Assembly: GCA_046760105.1 (NCBI GenBank)
Contig: JBHIDJ010000013.1
Location: 1-46,258 of the forward strand
DNA length: 46,258 nt
Source: JBHIDJ01 sp046760105
GTDB taxonomy: Bacteria; Pseudomonadota; Gammaproteobacteria; Acidiferrobacterales; SPGG2
Direction of reading: 5' to 3'
Of this stretch, positions 25,183 to 33,280 are shown piece by piece. The notes under the pieces are model-generated. The model ran no database searches and was not told the DNA's origin. It was given only the letters and a program-made list of their open reading frames with translations. The position numbers were made by a program, and so were the translations under genes. Within the stretch, counting starts at the first letter, position 1, and each line of letters opens with the position of its first letter.

Positions 25183-25686
25183 ATGAAAATATTAAGCATT
25201 CTTCTGATCGCAGGCCTACTGCTGAGCGCCTGCAGTGATGATACGGGTCGTCCGCCGTCAAAAACAGCAAGCGAAGAGCAATCCATGCAGCGCCAAACCT
25301 TGACACCGCGACCAGCGGTTCGACGCGAGTTCGATACTGCGAAGATAACGCGCGGCACGAAGCTTTTTGCGCAAAACTGCGCAGTCTGTCATGGTTCTCA
25401 AGCTGAGGGTACGCCTCAATGGACCAAGCCAGGTCCGGATGGCAAATATCTACCCCCACCGCTCAATGGCACGGCCCACACCTGGCATCATCCCACCGTC
25501 GTTCTGAAGCGCACTATTAAGGAGGGAACCGGAAAGCTAGGCGGGAACATGCCACCGTGGGGCGACAAGCTTTCCGATGAAGAGATCGAGGCGATTATCG
25601 CTTGGTTTCAATCGCTCTGGCCCGACGAGATCTACGCTGTATGGCTACGGCTCGATGCGGAGTCTCGTGCGCAGTCCCTCCAATAA
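25183..25686 (+). CDS. Lipoprotein cytochrome c, class I type
   Basis: A 167-residue mono-haem c-type cytochrome. The ATG at 25183 follows AAAGGATT and gives a lipoprotein signal (LLLSAC lipobox, Cys at about 18); an earlier in-frame start would bury it. After a flexible segment of about 40 residues comes the haem motif CAVCH, then the axial-methionine region GGNMPPW and a C-terminal helix LSDEEIEAIIAWFQSLWP. It should face the periplasm, anchored by lipid, as an electron carrier. The next gene encodes a paralogue of identical length. Confidence 0.85.
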   Translation: MKILSILLIAGLLLSACSDDTGRPPSKTASEEQSMQRQTLTPRPAVRREFDTAKITRGTKLFAQNCAVCHGSQAEGTPQWTKPGPDGKYLPPPLNGTAHTWHHPTVVLKRTIKEGTGKLGGNMPPWGDKLSDEEIEAIIAWFQSLWPDEIYAVWLRLDAESRAQSLQ

Positions 25687-25847
25687 TCAGACCCGTGGTT
25701 TAGCTCGGGAGCGCTAGCGTGACACATTGGTGTCGCTGTGTCCGGGGTCAGCAAGTGGGATCGACGAGCGGCCTGGGAGTCCATTTGCTTTGTGCTTCGT
25801 GGCGATTATCATACCTCGGCCTGACAAGAATAGGTTGAGCGAAGCAC

Positions 25848-26351
25848 ATGAGCCGCGCATGGATAGCTGTGATTGTCGGTACACTACTTCTGGTTGCTTG
25901 CGAGAAGCAAAGTGAGAAGGCCGAGCAAGCAGCACCGGAACCGCAGGAAATGCCGGTAGCAACCGCGCCAGCAGCACCCGAACCCAAACAGAGCTTCTCC
26001 GTCGAAAACATCAAACGCGGCGCGGCGTTATACCGAGAGCACTGCCTACAGTGCCATGGTCCCGAAGCACAGGGACACCCCGACTGGCAGACGACCAGTG
26101 ACGGCACATTCACGGCCGCCCCCCCGCTCAATGGCACCGGGAACGCGTGGAAACGTAAAAAGCAAGACATGATCGCCATTATCAAGAACGGGCTGGCCCG
26201 CAATGGCGTCCCCGCCATGCCCGCCTGGAAGGGTCGGCTCAGTGACGAAGAAATCGAGGACATCATAACCTGGTTCCAGGTGCTGTGGCCGCCCGACGTC
26301 TACGAGCGCTGGCTAAAGGCGAACATGGGTACTGCGGCACCCACCGGATAG
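25848..26351 (+). CDS. Lipoprotein cytochrome c, paralogue
   Basis: A 167-residue mono-haem cytochrome with a lipobox (LLLVAC), an Ala/Pro/Glu linker, the haem motif CLQCH, the axial-methionine region VPAMPAW and C-terminal LSDEEIEDIITWFQVLWP. The layout and many residues match the upstream cytochrome, so the pair arose by duplication. The redox partner is not shown by the sequence. A 161-bp gap separates the two, so it may have its own promoter, but I see no FNR-type box in that gap. Confidence 0.87.
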   Translation: MSRAWIAVIVGTLLLVACEKQSEKAEQAAPEPQEMPVATAPAAPEPKQSFSVENIKRGAALYREHCLQCHGPEAQGHPDWQTTSDGTFTAAPPLNGTGNAWKRKKQDMIAIIKNGLARNGVPAMPAWKGRLSDEEIEDIITWFQVLWPPDVYERWLKANMGTAAPTG

Positions 26352-26370
26352 CTGCCTGCGTAACCGTTTC

Positions 26371-26411
26371 TTGACCTGTATCAATGTGTTTAGGGGCGCG
26401 ACGAGTATTAT
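26371..26411 (+). promoter_or_regulatory. FNR/ANR-type box and -10 ahead of the Spy-like gene
   Basis: TTGAC-CTGT-ATCAA at 26371-26384 is one base from the perfect FNR/ANR palindrome. TATTAT at 26406-26411 is a good -10, with centre-to-centre distance of 31 nt; this places the box at about -41 (class II position). It implies a leader of about 160 nt before the ATG at 26582. Confidence 0.62.
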
Positions 26412-26581
26412 TTTGAAACTTGTCCCGACTCGTGCGGTCTCGTAAACGGGCCTACGCGCTATGACCGGTAGCCACCGAAAACTACTCCCTCGCACAAAAG
26501 CCGGCAAAGTGCCGGTATACGTCCTGGCTGCTGGTAAGCGGGCTCTCGCTGGCATTGCTGCCATCTTGCAGGAGGTACACC

Positions 26582-27208
26582 ATGACAGTAGGTAAGAAAA
26601 CCATAGCTGGTTTGCTACTTGGGGTATTGATTACGTTCCTTATTGCAATTGGATCTTCCATGGTCTTGGCCCACGGTGGCGGTCAGATGAGGGGCTCCGG
26701 TTTTGGCATGGGATCCGGCATGGGTTCCATGGGCATGGGCGGGCCTGGAATGATGGGCTTTGGGCACAGGCATCACCAGCATCACATGCCGATGATGGGC
26801 GGCATCGGCATGATGGGCATGGGGCCAGGCATGATGGGCATGGGACCGTTGTGGATGCTCGACTTAAGTGATGACCAGCGCACCAAGCTTCACAAGATTC
26901 AGGATGAGCTGCGCAAAACACACTGGAACACTATGGGCAAGATCATGGATGAATCCAGCAAGCTTAGCGAACTCTTTGCTGCCGACAAACCAGATGCGAA
27001 AAAGATCGGTGCCGTGTACGGCAACATTTTCGATCTGCGGCGGCAGATGATCGAAGTCAGCATAGACGTACACAACCGCATGGATGCCGTGTTAACCAAA
27101 GAACAGCGTGAGCAGCTTGAGCAGATGTGGCGTGGTCGCGGCCCGCGTTATGGCGGGCCGGGCATGATGGGGCCTGGGATGAGCCGTGGTGGCATGATGG
27201 GTGGTTAG
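26582..27208 (+). CDS. Met/His/Gly-rich Spy/CpxP-like periplasmic protein
   Basis: A 208-residue exported protein. The N-terminal signal (hydrophobic residues about 8-29) is followed by a low-complexity stretch (about 30-85) rich in Met, Gly and His, with repeated G-M-G and MMG units and a HRHHQHH cluster. A helical domain follows (LDLSDDQRTKLHKIQDELR and LTKEQREQLEQMW), with the paired L-T/S-x-x-Q motifs of the Spy/CpxP fold, and a Met-rich tail. Methionine and histidine clusters suggest copper or silver binding. The ATG at 26582 is well placed after AGGAGG. An FNR-type box lies upstream. Confidence 0.75.
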   Translation: MTVGKKTIAGLLLGVLITFLIAIGSSMVLAHGGGQMRGSGFGMGSGMGSMGMGGPGMMGFGHRHHQHHMPMMGGIGMMGMGPGMMGMGPLWMLDLSDDQRTKLHKIQDELRKTHWNTMGKIMDESSKLSELFAADKPDAKKIGAVYGNIFDLRRQMIEVSIDVHNRMDAVLTKEQREQLEQMWRGRGPRYGGPGMMGPGMSRGGMMGG

Positions 27209-27286
27209 GTTGGCAACGAAGTCCGGTCACCGCAAGATTGACGGCGCTTCCAAGTCTGAGGACCGCCCAACGGCGAGCTGAATGTA

Positions 27287-27862
27287 ATGGCCTTTATCGG
27301 CACGCCTTCAGACTACCGCTTTCCGTGGTATGTGCGGTTACTCTTCTGGAACCAGAAGCGCCGGTATGGAGCCGAGCTGGAACCCACGCGGTTGTGGGGC
27401 CGCACGCCTAAGGTATGCATCACGCTGGCGCTTCTCTATGCGGCACTCGATCGCCGATCTTCGCCCATCGAGCCACCATTACGTTCGCTGGTTATGGTGC
27501 GCGTGTCCCAGATCAACTGGTGCGCGTTCTGCGTCGATATCAATTCTGCGACCGTACTCAAGCGGGGTGTCGACCAGGACAAGCTGGCCGAACTAACAAG
27601 CTTTGAGACAAGCGCGCTCTTTAGTGAGCGCGAAAAAGCTGTATTGACGTATGCCGAGGCTGTCACCTACTCGGATCGTCAACCAACGCGAGAACACTTC
27701 GAGCGACTGCGTCAATACTTCGATGACGACGCCATCGTAGAGCTTACGGGTCTGATCGCATTTCAGAATCTCTCCAGCAAGTTCAATGCCGCCTTGGGCG
27801 TTGAAGCCCGGGGGTTTTGTGCGGTCGTGCCGCAGCCCAAGGGTGCCGACACACACCCATAG
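27287..27862 (+). CDS. AhpD-like carboxymuconolactone decarboxylase-family protein
   Basis: A 191-residue all-helical protein of the CMD/AhpD superfamily. The redox-type motif is CAFCVDINSA near residue 82, with Asn at the place where AhpD has a proton-relay His. LTSFETSALFSEREKAVLTYAEAVTY is typical of the family. Proteins with the CxxC form may reduce peroxide or thiols; substrate is unknown here. It follows the Spy-like gene by 78 bp on the same strand, without an obvious promoter between, so it may share the FNR-type control. Confidence 0.8.
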   Translation: MAFIGTPSDYRFPWYVRLLFWNQKRRYGAELEPTRLWGRTPKVCITLALLYAALDRRSSPIEPPLRSLVMVRVSQINWCAFCVDINSATVLKRGVDQDKLAELTSFETSALFSEREKAVLTYAEAVTYSDRQPTREHFERLRQYFDDDAIVELTGLIAFQNLSSKFNAALGVEARGFCAVVPQPKGADTHP

Positions 27863-27920
27863 CAAGATCCATTTAACGTGAATAGCCGGGAATGGATTCG
27901 CCAACAAAGATGACGCTAAG

Positions 27921-27962
27921 TTGATGTGGATCAAAGAGGTCCAAGAAAAACGCTGCTATTCG
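27921..27962 (+). promoter_or_regulatory. Perfect FNR/ANR box and extended -10
   Basis: TTGAT-GTGG-ATCAA at 27921-27934 is a perfect FNR/ANR palindrome. A TGC-TATTCG extended -10 (hexamer 27957-27962) lies with its centre exactly 32 nt downstream, which puts the box at -41.5 from the expected start of transcription near 27969. The downstream gene starts at 27994. Confidence 0.75.
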
Positions 27963-27993
27963 ATGAATTACAAGGGAGAAGCAGGAGACCACC

Positions 27994-28563
27994 ATGCGTG
28001 CAAAGTCTTTGGTACCTTTGATTTTCGCGTTAACTCTTGGCTTTTCCCTTCCCCTGATAGCTGATACTAATTCGGAGGAGCTGCAAACGCTCACAAAGGA
28101 GATCCGCAGCCTCAGGGCCGAAGTGGTGGAACTGCGAAAATCGGTGAGCCTGTTACAGGCCATACAGCCCAGCATCACAACCCTTATGCCGGAGTTTGCT
28201 GAGCGCTTTCACATCATGCATTACGCCGGAGATGCAGGGGATTGGGCAGTTGCGGCGCATGAGCTCGTCGAGTTGCAGCGACTCGTCAAAGTAATCGATG
28301 TAATCGATCCTCAAAAAGGTGGACTGATGAAAGGGTTTATGACGGCGAGTTTCAATAAACTTAACTCGGCTATCGAGCATGGAGAGCATAAATCCTTTAT
28401 CGCAGCTTTGAATGAGACCGTTAAGAATTGCAATGCTTGTCACGACGCTGTCGGGAGTTCATTTATAAAGGTTGGTTTAGACGTGGACGAGAGCTTGAGC
28501 ATGCGTCACCCTCATGATTTACGAAAATCAAAGAAGCCAGGTAAACATATCCATAGACACTGA
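27994..28563 (+). CDS. Exported haem-motif protein with coiled coil
   Basis: A 189-residue protein with a signal peptide (about residues 1-23), then a heptad-type helix (SEELQTLTKEIRSLRAEVVELRKSV) predicted to form a coiled coil. A helical region ends in CNACHDAVGSSFIKV near residues 148-162, which contains a c-type haem motif CxxCH. The His-rich basic tail ends HIHRH. The form resembles four-helix haem proteins with the motif near the C-terminus, but I cannot name the family. A perfect FNR-type promoter lies directly upstream, which fits a role in low-oxygen respiration. Confidence 0.7.
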   Translation: MRAKSLVPLIFALTLGFSLPLIADTNSEELQTLTKEIRSLRAEVVELRKSVSLLQAIQPSITTLMPEFAERFHIMHYAGDAGDWAVAAHELVELQRLVKVIDVIDPQKGGLMKGFMTASFNKLNSAIEHGEHKSFIAALNETVKNCNACHDAVGSSFIKVGLDVDESLSMRHPHDLRKSKKPGKHIHRH

Positions 28564-28612
28564 CTTCGGCTGAACGAGATAACGAAAGTAAGCTTGCGTT
28601 ACCCAGCCGAAG
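28564..28612. terminator. Possible shared terminator of convergent genes
   Basis: CTTCGGCTG (28564-28572) and CAGCCGAAG (28604-28612) form a 9-bp inverted repeat around a loop with an inner AACG/CGTT pair, lying exactly between the convergent haem-motif gene and the DUF255 gene. No long T tract follows on either strand, so this is only a likely terminator. Confidence 0.4.
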
Positions 28613-31091
28613 AGCGATGATGGACGACGTCGGTGGCAGGAATCTGCAAGATAAGGTTTTCCGGAAGCAGACAGATCTGATCGTTGCAAGCTTGGATCTT
28701 GAGCTTCACGGAGACAACGGGGGCATTACCCATCTTTCCTTGCCCGTTCTGCCTGAGTTCGGCGGTAAGCCTTACCTGTCCTTGATAGACAGCCAATGGT
28801 TCCTGTTGGAAGGAGAGCTGAACCTGCTCGGGCTGTGGGTACGCTACCCCTTCGAGCTGCCATAGTCCGTCGCTTTCGTCGACGGTTAGCACCGTCGGAA
28901 TGAGCTCTTTTTGCAGGGGTTGGTGGGCATTGATATGCCAGCCATCCCGGATCTTGACGTCCACCACCAATCGCTCCGCACCATTACCCACGCGCTTGAG
29001 ACGGGCGCTTACGGCCACGTTTCCTCGCGCGGCGTATCGGCGAGATCCTACGGCCCCATTAAGTAGCTCGTCCGCCCCCATCAGCATGTAGGCGTACCCG
29101 CCCGGGTAGCGTTGGATCGTCGCAGAGAATGCGCCGAGCGTGGCACTTGCCTTGTCACTGTAAAGCAGCTCACCGGTGCGAGCCGCAAGCATGGCCAAGG
29201 CGCGAACCGCAACCGAATTGCCCGATGGAATCGCACTATCGTAAGGGCTCTTGGGTCGAGCAATTAGGAGGGGGTCAGCCTTTTCGGCGGTCATGAAGAA
29301 GCCGCCGTGCTCGTTATCCCAGAACTGCGCCAGCATGCCGTCGACTATTTCCTGGGCCTTGTCGAGCCAGCTTTGCTTCCCAGTTGCGTCGTAGAGACCG
29401 ATTAAGGCCTCTGCGAGGTAAGCGTGATCTTCCTGGCTCGCTTGGACCGATGAGCTGCCCGCGAGGTGTATGCGCCAAAGCTCGCCTTTACCGTGGCGGT
29501 TTTTCGTCCAGAGCAGGTCCGCTGCTCGCACGGCTGCTTCCAGGTATCGACGTTCCCCCAAGACTTCGTAACCCTGAACCAGGGCCGTAATCATCATGCC
29601 ATTCCACGCGGTAATGATTTTGTCGTCTCGCAGAGGATGCTCTCTGTTTTCCCGAGTCACGCGCAGTTTCTCGCGAATGCCATCCACACGTTCTACCAAC
29701 GTCGCGAGGGGAATTTTTCGTTGGTCGGCAAAACCCTCGAAGGAGAGCGGGAGGTTTAGTATATTTTTGTCCTCGAAGTTTCCCGGTTCGGTGACGCCAT
29801 AGAACTGCATAGCCAAATCCGCCTCATCACCCAGAGCCTCTCGCAACTCCTTGGGCGTCCACAGAAAGAATTCTCCCTCCTTACCCTCGCTCTCAGCGTC
29901 GGTGGCGGAGTAAAAGCCACCGGCGGGAGAGGTCATATCTCTAAGCACATAGTCCAGCGTCTGTCGGGCAACGCGGGCATAGAAGGGTTTGCCGGTTAGA
30001 CGGTGCGCCTCTAGATAGGCGCGGCCGAGGTGCGCCTGGTTATAGAGCATCTTTTCAAAATGGGGTACCAGCCACTGAGGATCGGTCGAGTAGCGATGGA
30101 AGCCGCCGCCTACCTGGTCGAAGATGCCGCCGCGGGCCATCGCTTCAAGGCTTATTTCCACCGCGGCCAGAGTATCCTCGCGTCCAGAGCGTAAGGCGGT
30201 CTCCAAGAGCAGCAACAACTCCGGCTCGCGTGGAAACTTGGGCGCCACGCCGAACCCACCGAGGAGCGAGTCGTGCTGCGACAAGATCTGTTTTACCGAC
30301 ACAGCAATGACTTCCCCCCCTAGCTGTCGAGCCTCGCCGCGTGCTGCTGTCGCCTCCACGACGCTTGCCGCAATCTGGTCGGCGCTCAACAGGACTTTGT
30401 CGCGTTGACCGTGCCAGATCTCATTTACTCGCTGAATCAGGACGGTGAACTGTGCTGGCGGAAAGTAACTGCCCCCGAAGAAGGGCTTGCCCTCCGGTGT
30501 CAGAAAGACAGACATCGGCCAGCCACCGCGACCGGCGATCATCTGCACCGTCGTCATGTAGATCTCGTCGATGTCCGGACGTCGCTCGCGGTCCACCTTG
30601 ATGGAAACGAACATCTCGTTCAGCCGGCGAGCGATGTCCAGATTGTCAAAGCTCTCGCGTTCCATCACGTGGCACCAGTAACAGGTGGAATAACCGATGG
30701 ACAGAAAGATCGGTTTTTGTTCGCGTACCGCCTTGTCGAAAGCCTCCGGTCCCCAAGAAAACCAATTCACAGGATTGTGGGCGTGCTGGAGCAGATACGG
30801 GGAATCTTCGAGTATTAGACGGTTGGTGAAACGCGGCCTCCCATCCGGGCGAAGATGTTCAGTTCGCGGCTTGTAGTCTGGCTCCTTTGCTTGCAGAGCT
30901 GTCTGCAGGCGTTGTCGAAGCTTAGTGGAGTAGGAAGCGGCGGCCGGTGGGTCTTCCCAGCCCTGGACATCACGAGTCTCAGCCGGTTGACTCTCAGACA
31001 CCTCGCTGGCGCGGCTATGTTCGATAAGTGTCGTTGCCAGCAACAGCAGAAAAGTAAGTATCGCAACCGAGCACGGTGCCCTTGTTTTCAT
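28599..31091 (-). CDS. DUF255/YyaL-like thioredoxin-fold protein fused to DsbD-alpha-like domain
   Basis: An 830-residue exported protein. A signal peptide (about 1-28) is followed by a linker, then the DUF255 thioredoxin-like domain (about 90-250) with SIGYSTCYWCHVMERESFDN, whose Cys137/Cys140 form a CYWC motif (family form CHWC). An (alpha/alpha)-barrel region follows (about 270-680, as in SSP411/YyaL). The C-terminal part (about 690-826) resembles the DsbD periplasmic alpha domain: DGWHINAHQP and QACNDQICLLP with Cys802/Cys807. Most YyaL homologues lack a signal peptide and this tail. Next genes upstream are ccdA and a tlpA-like gene, so electron transfer from CcdA to this fusion is a fair inference. 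Confidence 0.85.
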   Translation of the reverse strand: MKTRAPCSVAILTFLLLLATTLIEHSRASEVSESQPAETRDVQGWEDPPAAASYSTKLRQRLQTALQAKEPDYKPRTEHLRPDGRPRFTNRLILEDSPYLLQHAHNPVNWFSWGPEAFDKAVREQKPIFLSIGYSTCYWCHVMERESFDNLDIARRLNEMFVSIKVDRERRPDIDEIYMTTVQMIAGRGGWPMSVFLTPEGKPFFGGSYFPPAQFTVLIQRVNEIWHGQRDKVLLSADQIAASVVEATAARGEARQLGGEVIAVSVKQILSQHDSLLGGFGVAPKFPREPELLLLLETALRSGREDTLAAVEISLEAMARGGIFDQVGGGFHRYSTDPQWLVPHFEKMLYNQAHLGRAYLEAHRLTGKPFYARVARQTLDYVLRDMTSPAGGFYSATDAESEGKEGEFFLWTPKELREALGDEADLAMQFYGVTEPGNFEDKNILNLPLSFEGFADQRKIPLATLVERVDGIREKLRVTRENREHPLRDDKIITAWNGMMITALVQGYEVLGERRYLEAAVRAADLLWTKNRHGKGELWRIHLAGSSSVQASQEDHAYLAEALIGLYDATGKQSWLDKAQEIVDGMLAQFWDNEHGGFFMTAEKADPLLIARPKSPYDSAIPSGNSVAVRALAMLAARTGELLYSDKASATLGAFSATIQRYPGGYAYMLMGADELLNGAVGSRRYAARGNVAVSARLKRVGNGAERLVVDVKIRDGWHINAHQPLQKELIPTVLTVDESDGLWQLEGVAYPQPEQVQLSFQQEPLAVYQGQVRLTAELRQNGQGKMGNAPVVSVKLKIQACNDQICLLPENLILQIPATDVVHHRSSAG

Positions 31092-31173
31092 CGATCTCGC
31101 CTGCCCCGGGGGCAGTCACAGTTCATGGACATGTTTATATCTGCCGTTCCCTTGATTTAACCGACCATTATCT

Positions 31174-31914
31174 CTACCCGATGTTCCCTAAGCCCGGGAA
31201 TGTATTCAATAGCCAGAACGCGAACACCGACAACTGGCCGGTAATCATGGCTACACCCATCGCGATGAGAATCACCCCCGCGCCGATTTGGAGTGGTCTG
31301 CCGATTCGGCGCATCGCCTTGATCCGGCTGACAAATGTCCCGGTAAAAATGGCCGCGAGCAAGAATGGAACGCCCAGCCCGAGCGAGTACACGCCGAGGA
31401 GGGCGATACCGCTGGATACAGTGCCGGACACTGCGCTCATCGTGAGGATCGCACCCAAAACAGGCCCTATACACGGGGTCCAACCGAAGGCGAAGGCAAG
31501 ACCAAGGACATAAGCGGCAAGAGGACGGCCACCCTTTAAATTCGCATGAAAGCGCAGGTCGCGTTGCAACCAGGAGAAATTCGGGAGACCCGCCAAGAAC
31601 AGGCCAAAGATGATAATGATCGCACCGCCAACGAGGTTGGCCTCGTAACGGTAGCTCAATAACGCCTGACCAAGCGCAGTGGCGCTTGCGCCAAGGGTCA
31701 CGAACACCGTCGAAAATCCCAGCACAAAGAACACGCTCAACAGAATCGTTGAGAATCTCGCCCGTGCATCCTCTTGCTCCTGTAAGCCTCCAACCGATTG
31801 GCCTGCCACATAGGAAACGTACCCAGGTACCAGCGGAAGCACGCAGGGCGAGAGGAATGAGATCAGGCCGGCCGCGAACGCTGTTAGAAGGCCAATGCCA
31901 GAGATTTCAAGCAT
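31174..31914 (-). CDS. ccdA: CcdA-type thiol-disulfide transmembrane transporter
   Basis: A 246-residue integral membrane protein of about six helices, the minimal DsbD-beta/CcdA form that carries electrons from cytoplasmic thioredoxin to the periplasm. The two redox cysteines are Cys24 (LSPCVLPLVPGYVSYVAG) and Cys148 (GWTPCIGPVLGAIL), each in its proline-containing signature. It lies 82 bp before the DUF255-DsbD-alpha gene on the same strand and 205 bp after the tlpA-like gene. There is no attached alpha or gamma domain, so these must be supplied by other proteins. Confidence 0.93.
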   Translation of the reverse strand: MLEISGIGLLTAFAAGLISFLSPCVLPLVPGYVSYVAGQSVGGLQEQEDARARFSTILLSVFFVLGFSTVFVTLGASATALGQALLSYRYEANLVGGAIIIIFGLFLAGLPNFSWLQRDLRFHANLKGGRPLAAYVLGLAFAFGWTPCIGPVLGAILTMSAVSGTVSSGIALLGVYSLGLGVPFLLAAIFTGTFVSRIKAMRRIGRPLQIGAGVILIAMGVAMITGQLSVFAFWLLNTFPGLGNIG

Positions 31915-32119
31915 GGTGTACGTAATTTCGACTGTTAGTGACTCCCAGCATGCACAGAACGGTGTCCACTAGCGACTACCGTTTTTGCTTTGTCCCGATC
32001 TGGTCCCTATGTGTAACAGCATAGAGATTGTCTGTATCGGTCGGACCGATGGCCGGGTGAATGAAGCAAACATTGATCACTAAGGCCGTTTGTGAACGTA
32101 CATAAATCATCGTGCATTC
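31915..32119. other. Gap between the tlpA-like gene and ccdA
   Basis: A 205-bp gap on a same-strand run. It could hold a promoter for ccdA. A GGTCGGACC palindrome lies near 32039-32047. I see no clear terminator, FNR-type box or ORF. Confidence 0.3.
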
Positions 32120-32713
32120 TTAACGCGTGTGTAGATACCAGCGAATGAACGTCTCGACTTTAGGAGTGTCCCACTCGGCGGGCCCCATGGTCCAACCAAT
32201 CTCCTTGCCTTGTCGGTCAATCAGCAAGGTGGTGGGGAGTCCGAGGATTTTAAGCGCCGGTGGCGGCTTTCCGGATTCCTCGACATAGATTCGTAACGCC
32301 TCGATACCGTGCTTCTGATAGAAGTCCTTAACTGCGGGAACGCCCTCTTGGTCGACGGACAGTGCGATAACCTCGAAGTCAGGACCTCCGAGTTTGGCCT
32401 GCAGCCGGCCAAGCGTTGGCATTTCCTCGCGGCAGGGCGGGCACCAGGTCGCCCACACGTTGAGCAGCACGATCTTGCCGCGGAAATTGGCAAGTGTCAG
32501 AACGCGTCCATCGCCGTCCAGGAATTCGAACCCGGGGAGCGGGCGCCGTTGGTCGTAGGGTAGGAAACTGAAGCCGGGTTTTGGCGGCGAATTAGCGCTC
32601 GGGCTGGGAGAATCGGCAGCCGCCGCCAGCGCGTCGCTTATAGCCGGAGCTGGACCGATAGTGACAATAGTCATCACCGCAAATCCCATCGCCGTAATGA
32701 GAATCCTGTGCAT
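32120..32713 (-). CDS. TlpA/ResA-like periplasmic thioredoxin
   Basis: A 197-residue thioredoxin-fold protein with a signal anchor (about 1-32), a Pro/Ser-rich linker, then a TlpA-type domain: LANFRGKIVLLNVWATWCPPCREEMP with redox cysteines 91 and 94, and cis-Pro in LGLPTTLLIDRQG. Such proteins reduce disulfides in apocytochrome c or copper-site proteins. Its place upstream of ccdA suggests that CcdA re-reduces it. It may play the part of the DsbD gamma domain. Confidence 0.9.
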   Translation of the reverse strand: MHRILITAMGFAVMTIVTIGPAPAISDALAAAADSPSPSANSPPKPGFSFLPYDQRRPLPGFEFLDGDGRVLTLANFRGKIVLLNVWATWCPPCREEMPTLGRLQAKLGGPDFEVIALSVDQEGVPAVKDFYQKHGIEALRIYVEESGKPPPALKILGLPTTLLIDRQGKEIGWTMGPAEWDTPKVETFIRWYLHTR

Positions 32714-32899
32714 GGCTACTTTTTCCTATGTTTTGCCCCGACGACCGACGCCGACGCACGATGACACCGCCGATCGAAGAAAATTTTTATCACGGTCGTA
32801 AATGCCCTAAAAGTGGCAGGATCGTTTTATCCAGATCCTGAGGCTGCGGCAGTCACACAGTCGGTAATCGCAGGCTGCCGGCAGCAGGGCACATACTAG
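32714..32899. other. Gap with a 7-bp inverted repeat
   Basis: CAGGATC (32817-32823) and GATCCTG (32834-32840) form a perfect inverted repeat with a 10-nt spacer, between the Cys-rich ORF and the tlpA-like gene. It could be an operator or part of a terminator; there is no T tract next to it. Confidence 0.3.
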
Positions 32900-33205
32900 C
32901 TAGACAATGATTTTTGGCGGGAAGGGCTCCGGCCCAAGCGCCCATTCGAATCGTGAAATCTTGCAGAAGGTCGTAAATCGTTCGGTGCCAAAAAGCTCCA
33001 AGCTTTGTAGCTCCGGAGGTATCGCTAGCGTTCCTGAACAGACAAACTCGCAAATCGAAACGCTCAACGACACACCTTCGTGCCCGCAACCGGGGTTGTC
33101 GGGGGTACCCTCGGACTCACTATGTTCACTGCATACCAGCGCAACGTGTGAAGCGGCGTTCCCTGCGTGTGCACCTTGAAGGGGCACCCACAACGTTAGA
33201 ACCAA
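32900..33205 (-). CDS. Small Cys-rich exported protein
   Basis: About 101 residues if started at a TTG (33205); the start is uncertain, since no ATG is in frame after the upstream stop. The N-terminus (LTLWVPLQGAHA) looks like the end of a signal peptide with an A-x-A-type cleavage site. The mature part has five cysteines (LVCSEH, NPGCGHE, SICEFVCSG, TTFCK) and ends EPFPPKIIV. It resembles in style the small secreted proteins (DUF2946-like) found in metal-resistance loci, but I cannot assign it. Lying between the dsbC-like and tlpA-like genes, it may be a client of that system. Confidence 0.45.
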   Translation of the reverse strand: MVLTLWVPLQGAHAGNAASHVALVCSEHSESEGTPDNPGCGHEGVSLSVSICEFVCSGTLAIPPELQSLELFGTERFTTFCKISRFEWALGPEPFPPKIIV

Positions 33206-33280
33206 AACAAGTCCACGGGCAAGCGTATGTTCCGCGCAGTTATCACTGAATTATGCTTCGACGTCCACGACGCGCGTGGA

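Noticed and set aside
30405..30818. A 137-codon plus-strand ORF inside the DUF255 gene.
   Set aside because: It is opposite the conserved CYWC region of the minus-strand gene and has no features of its own.
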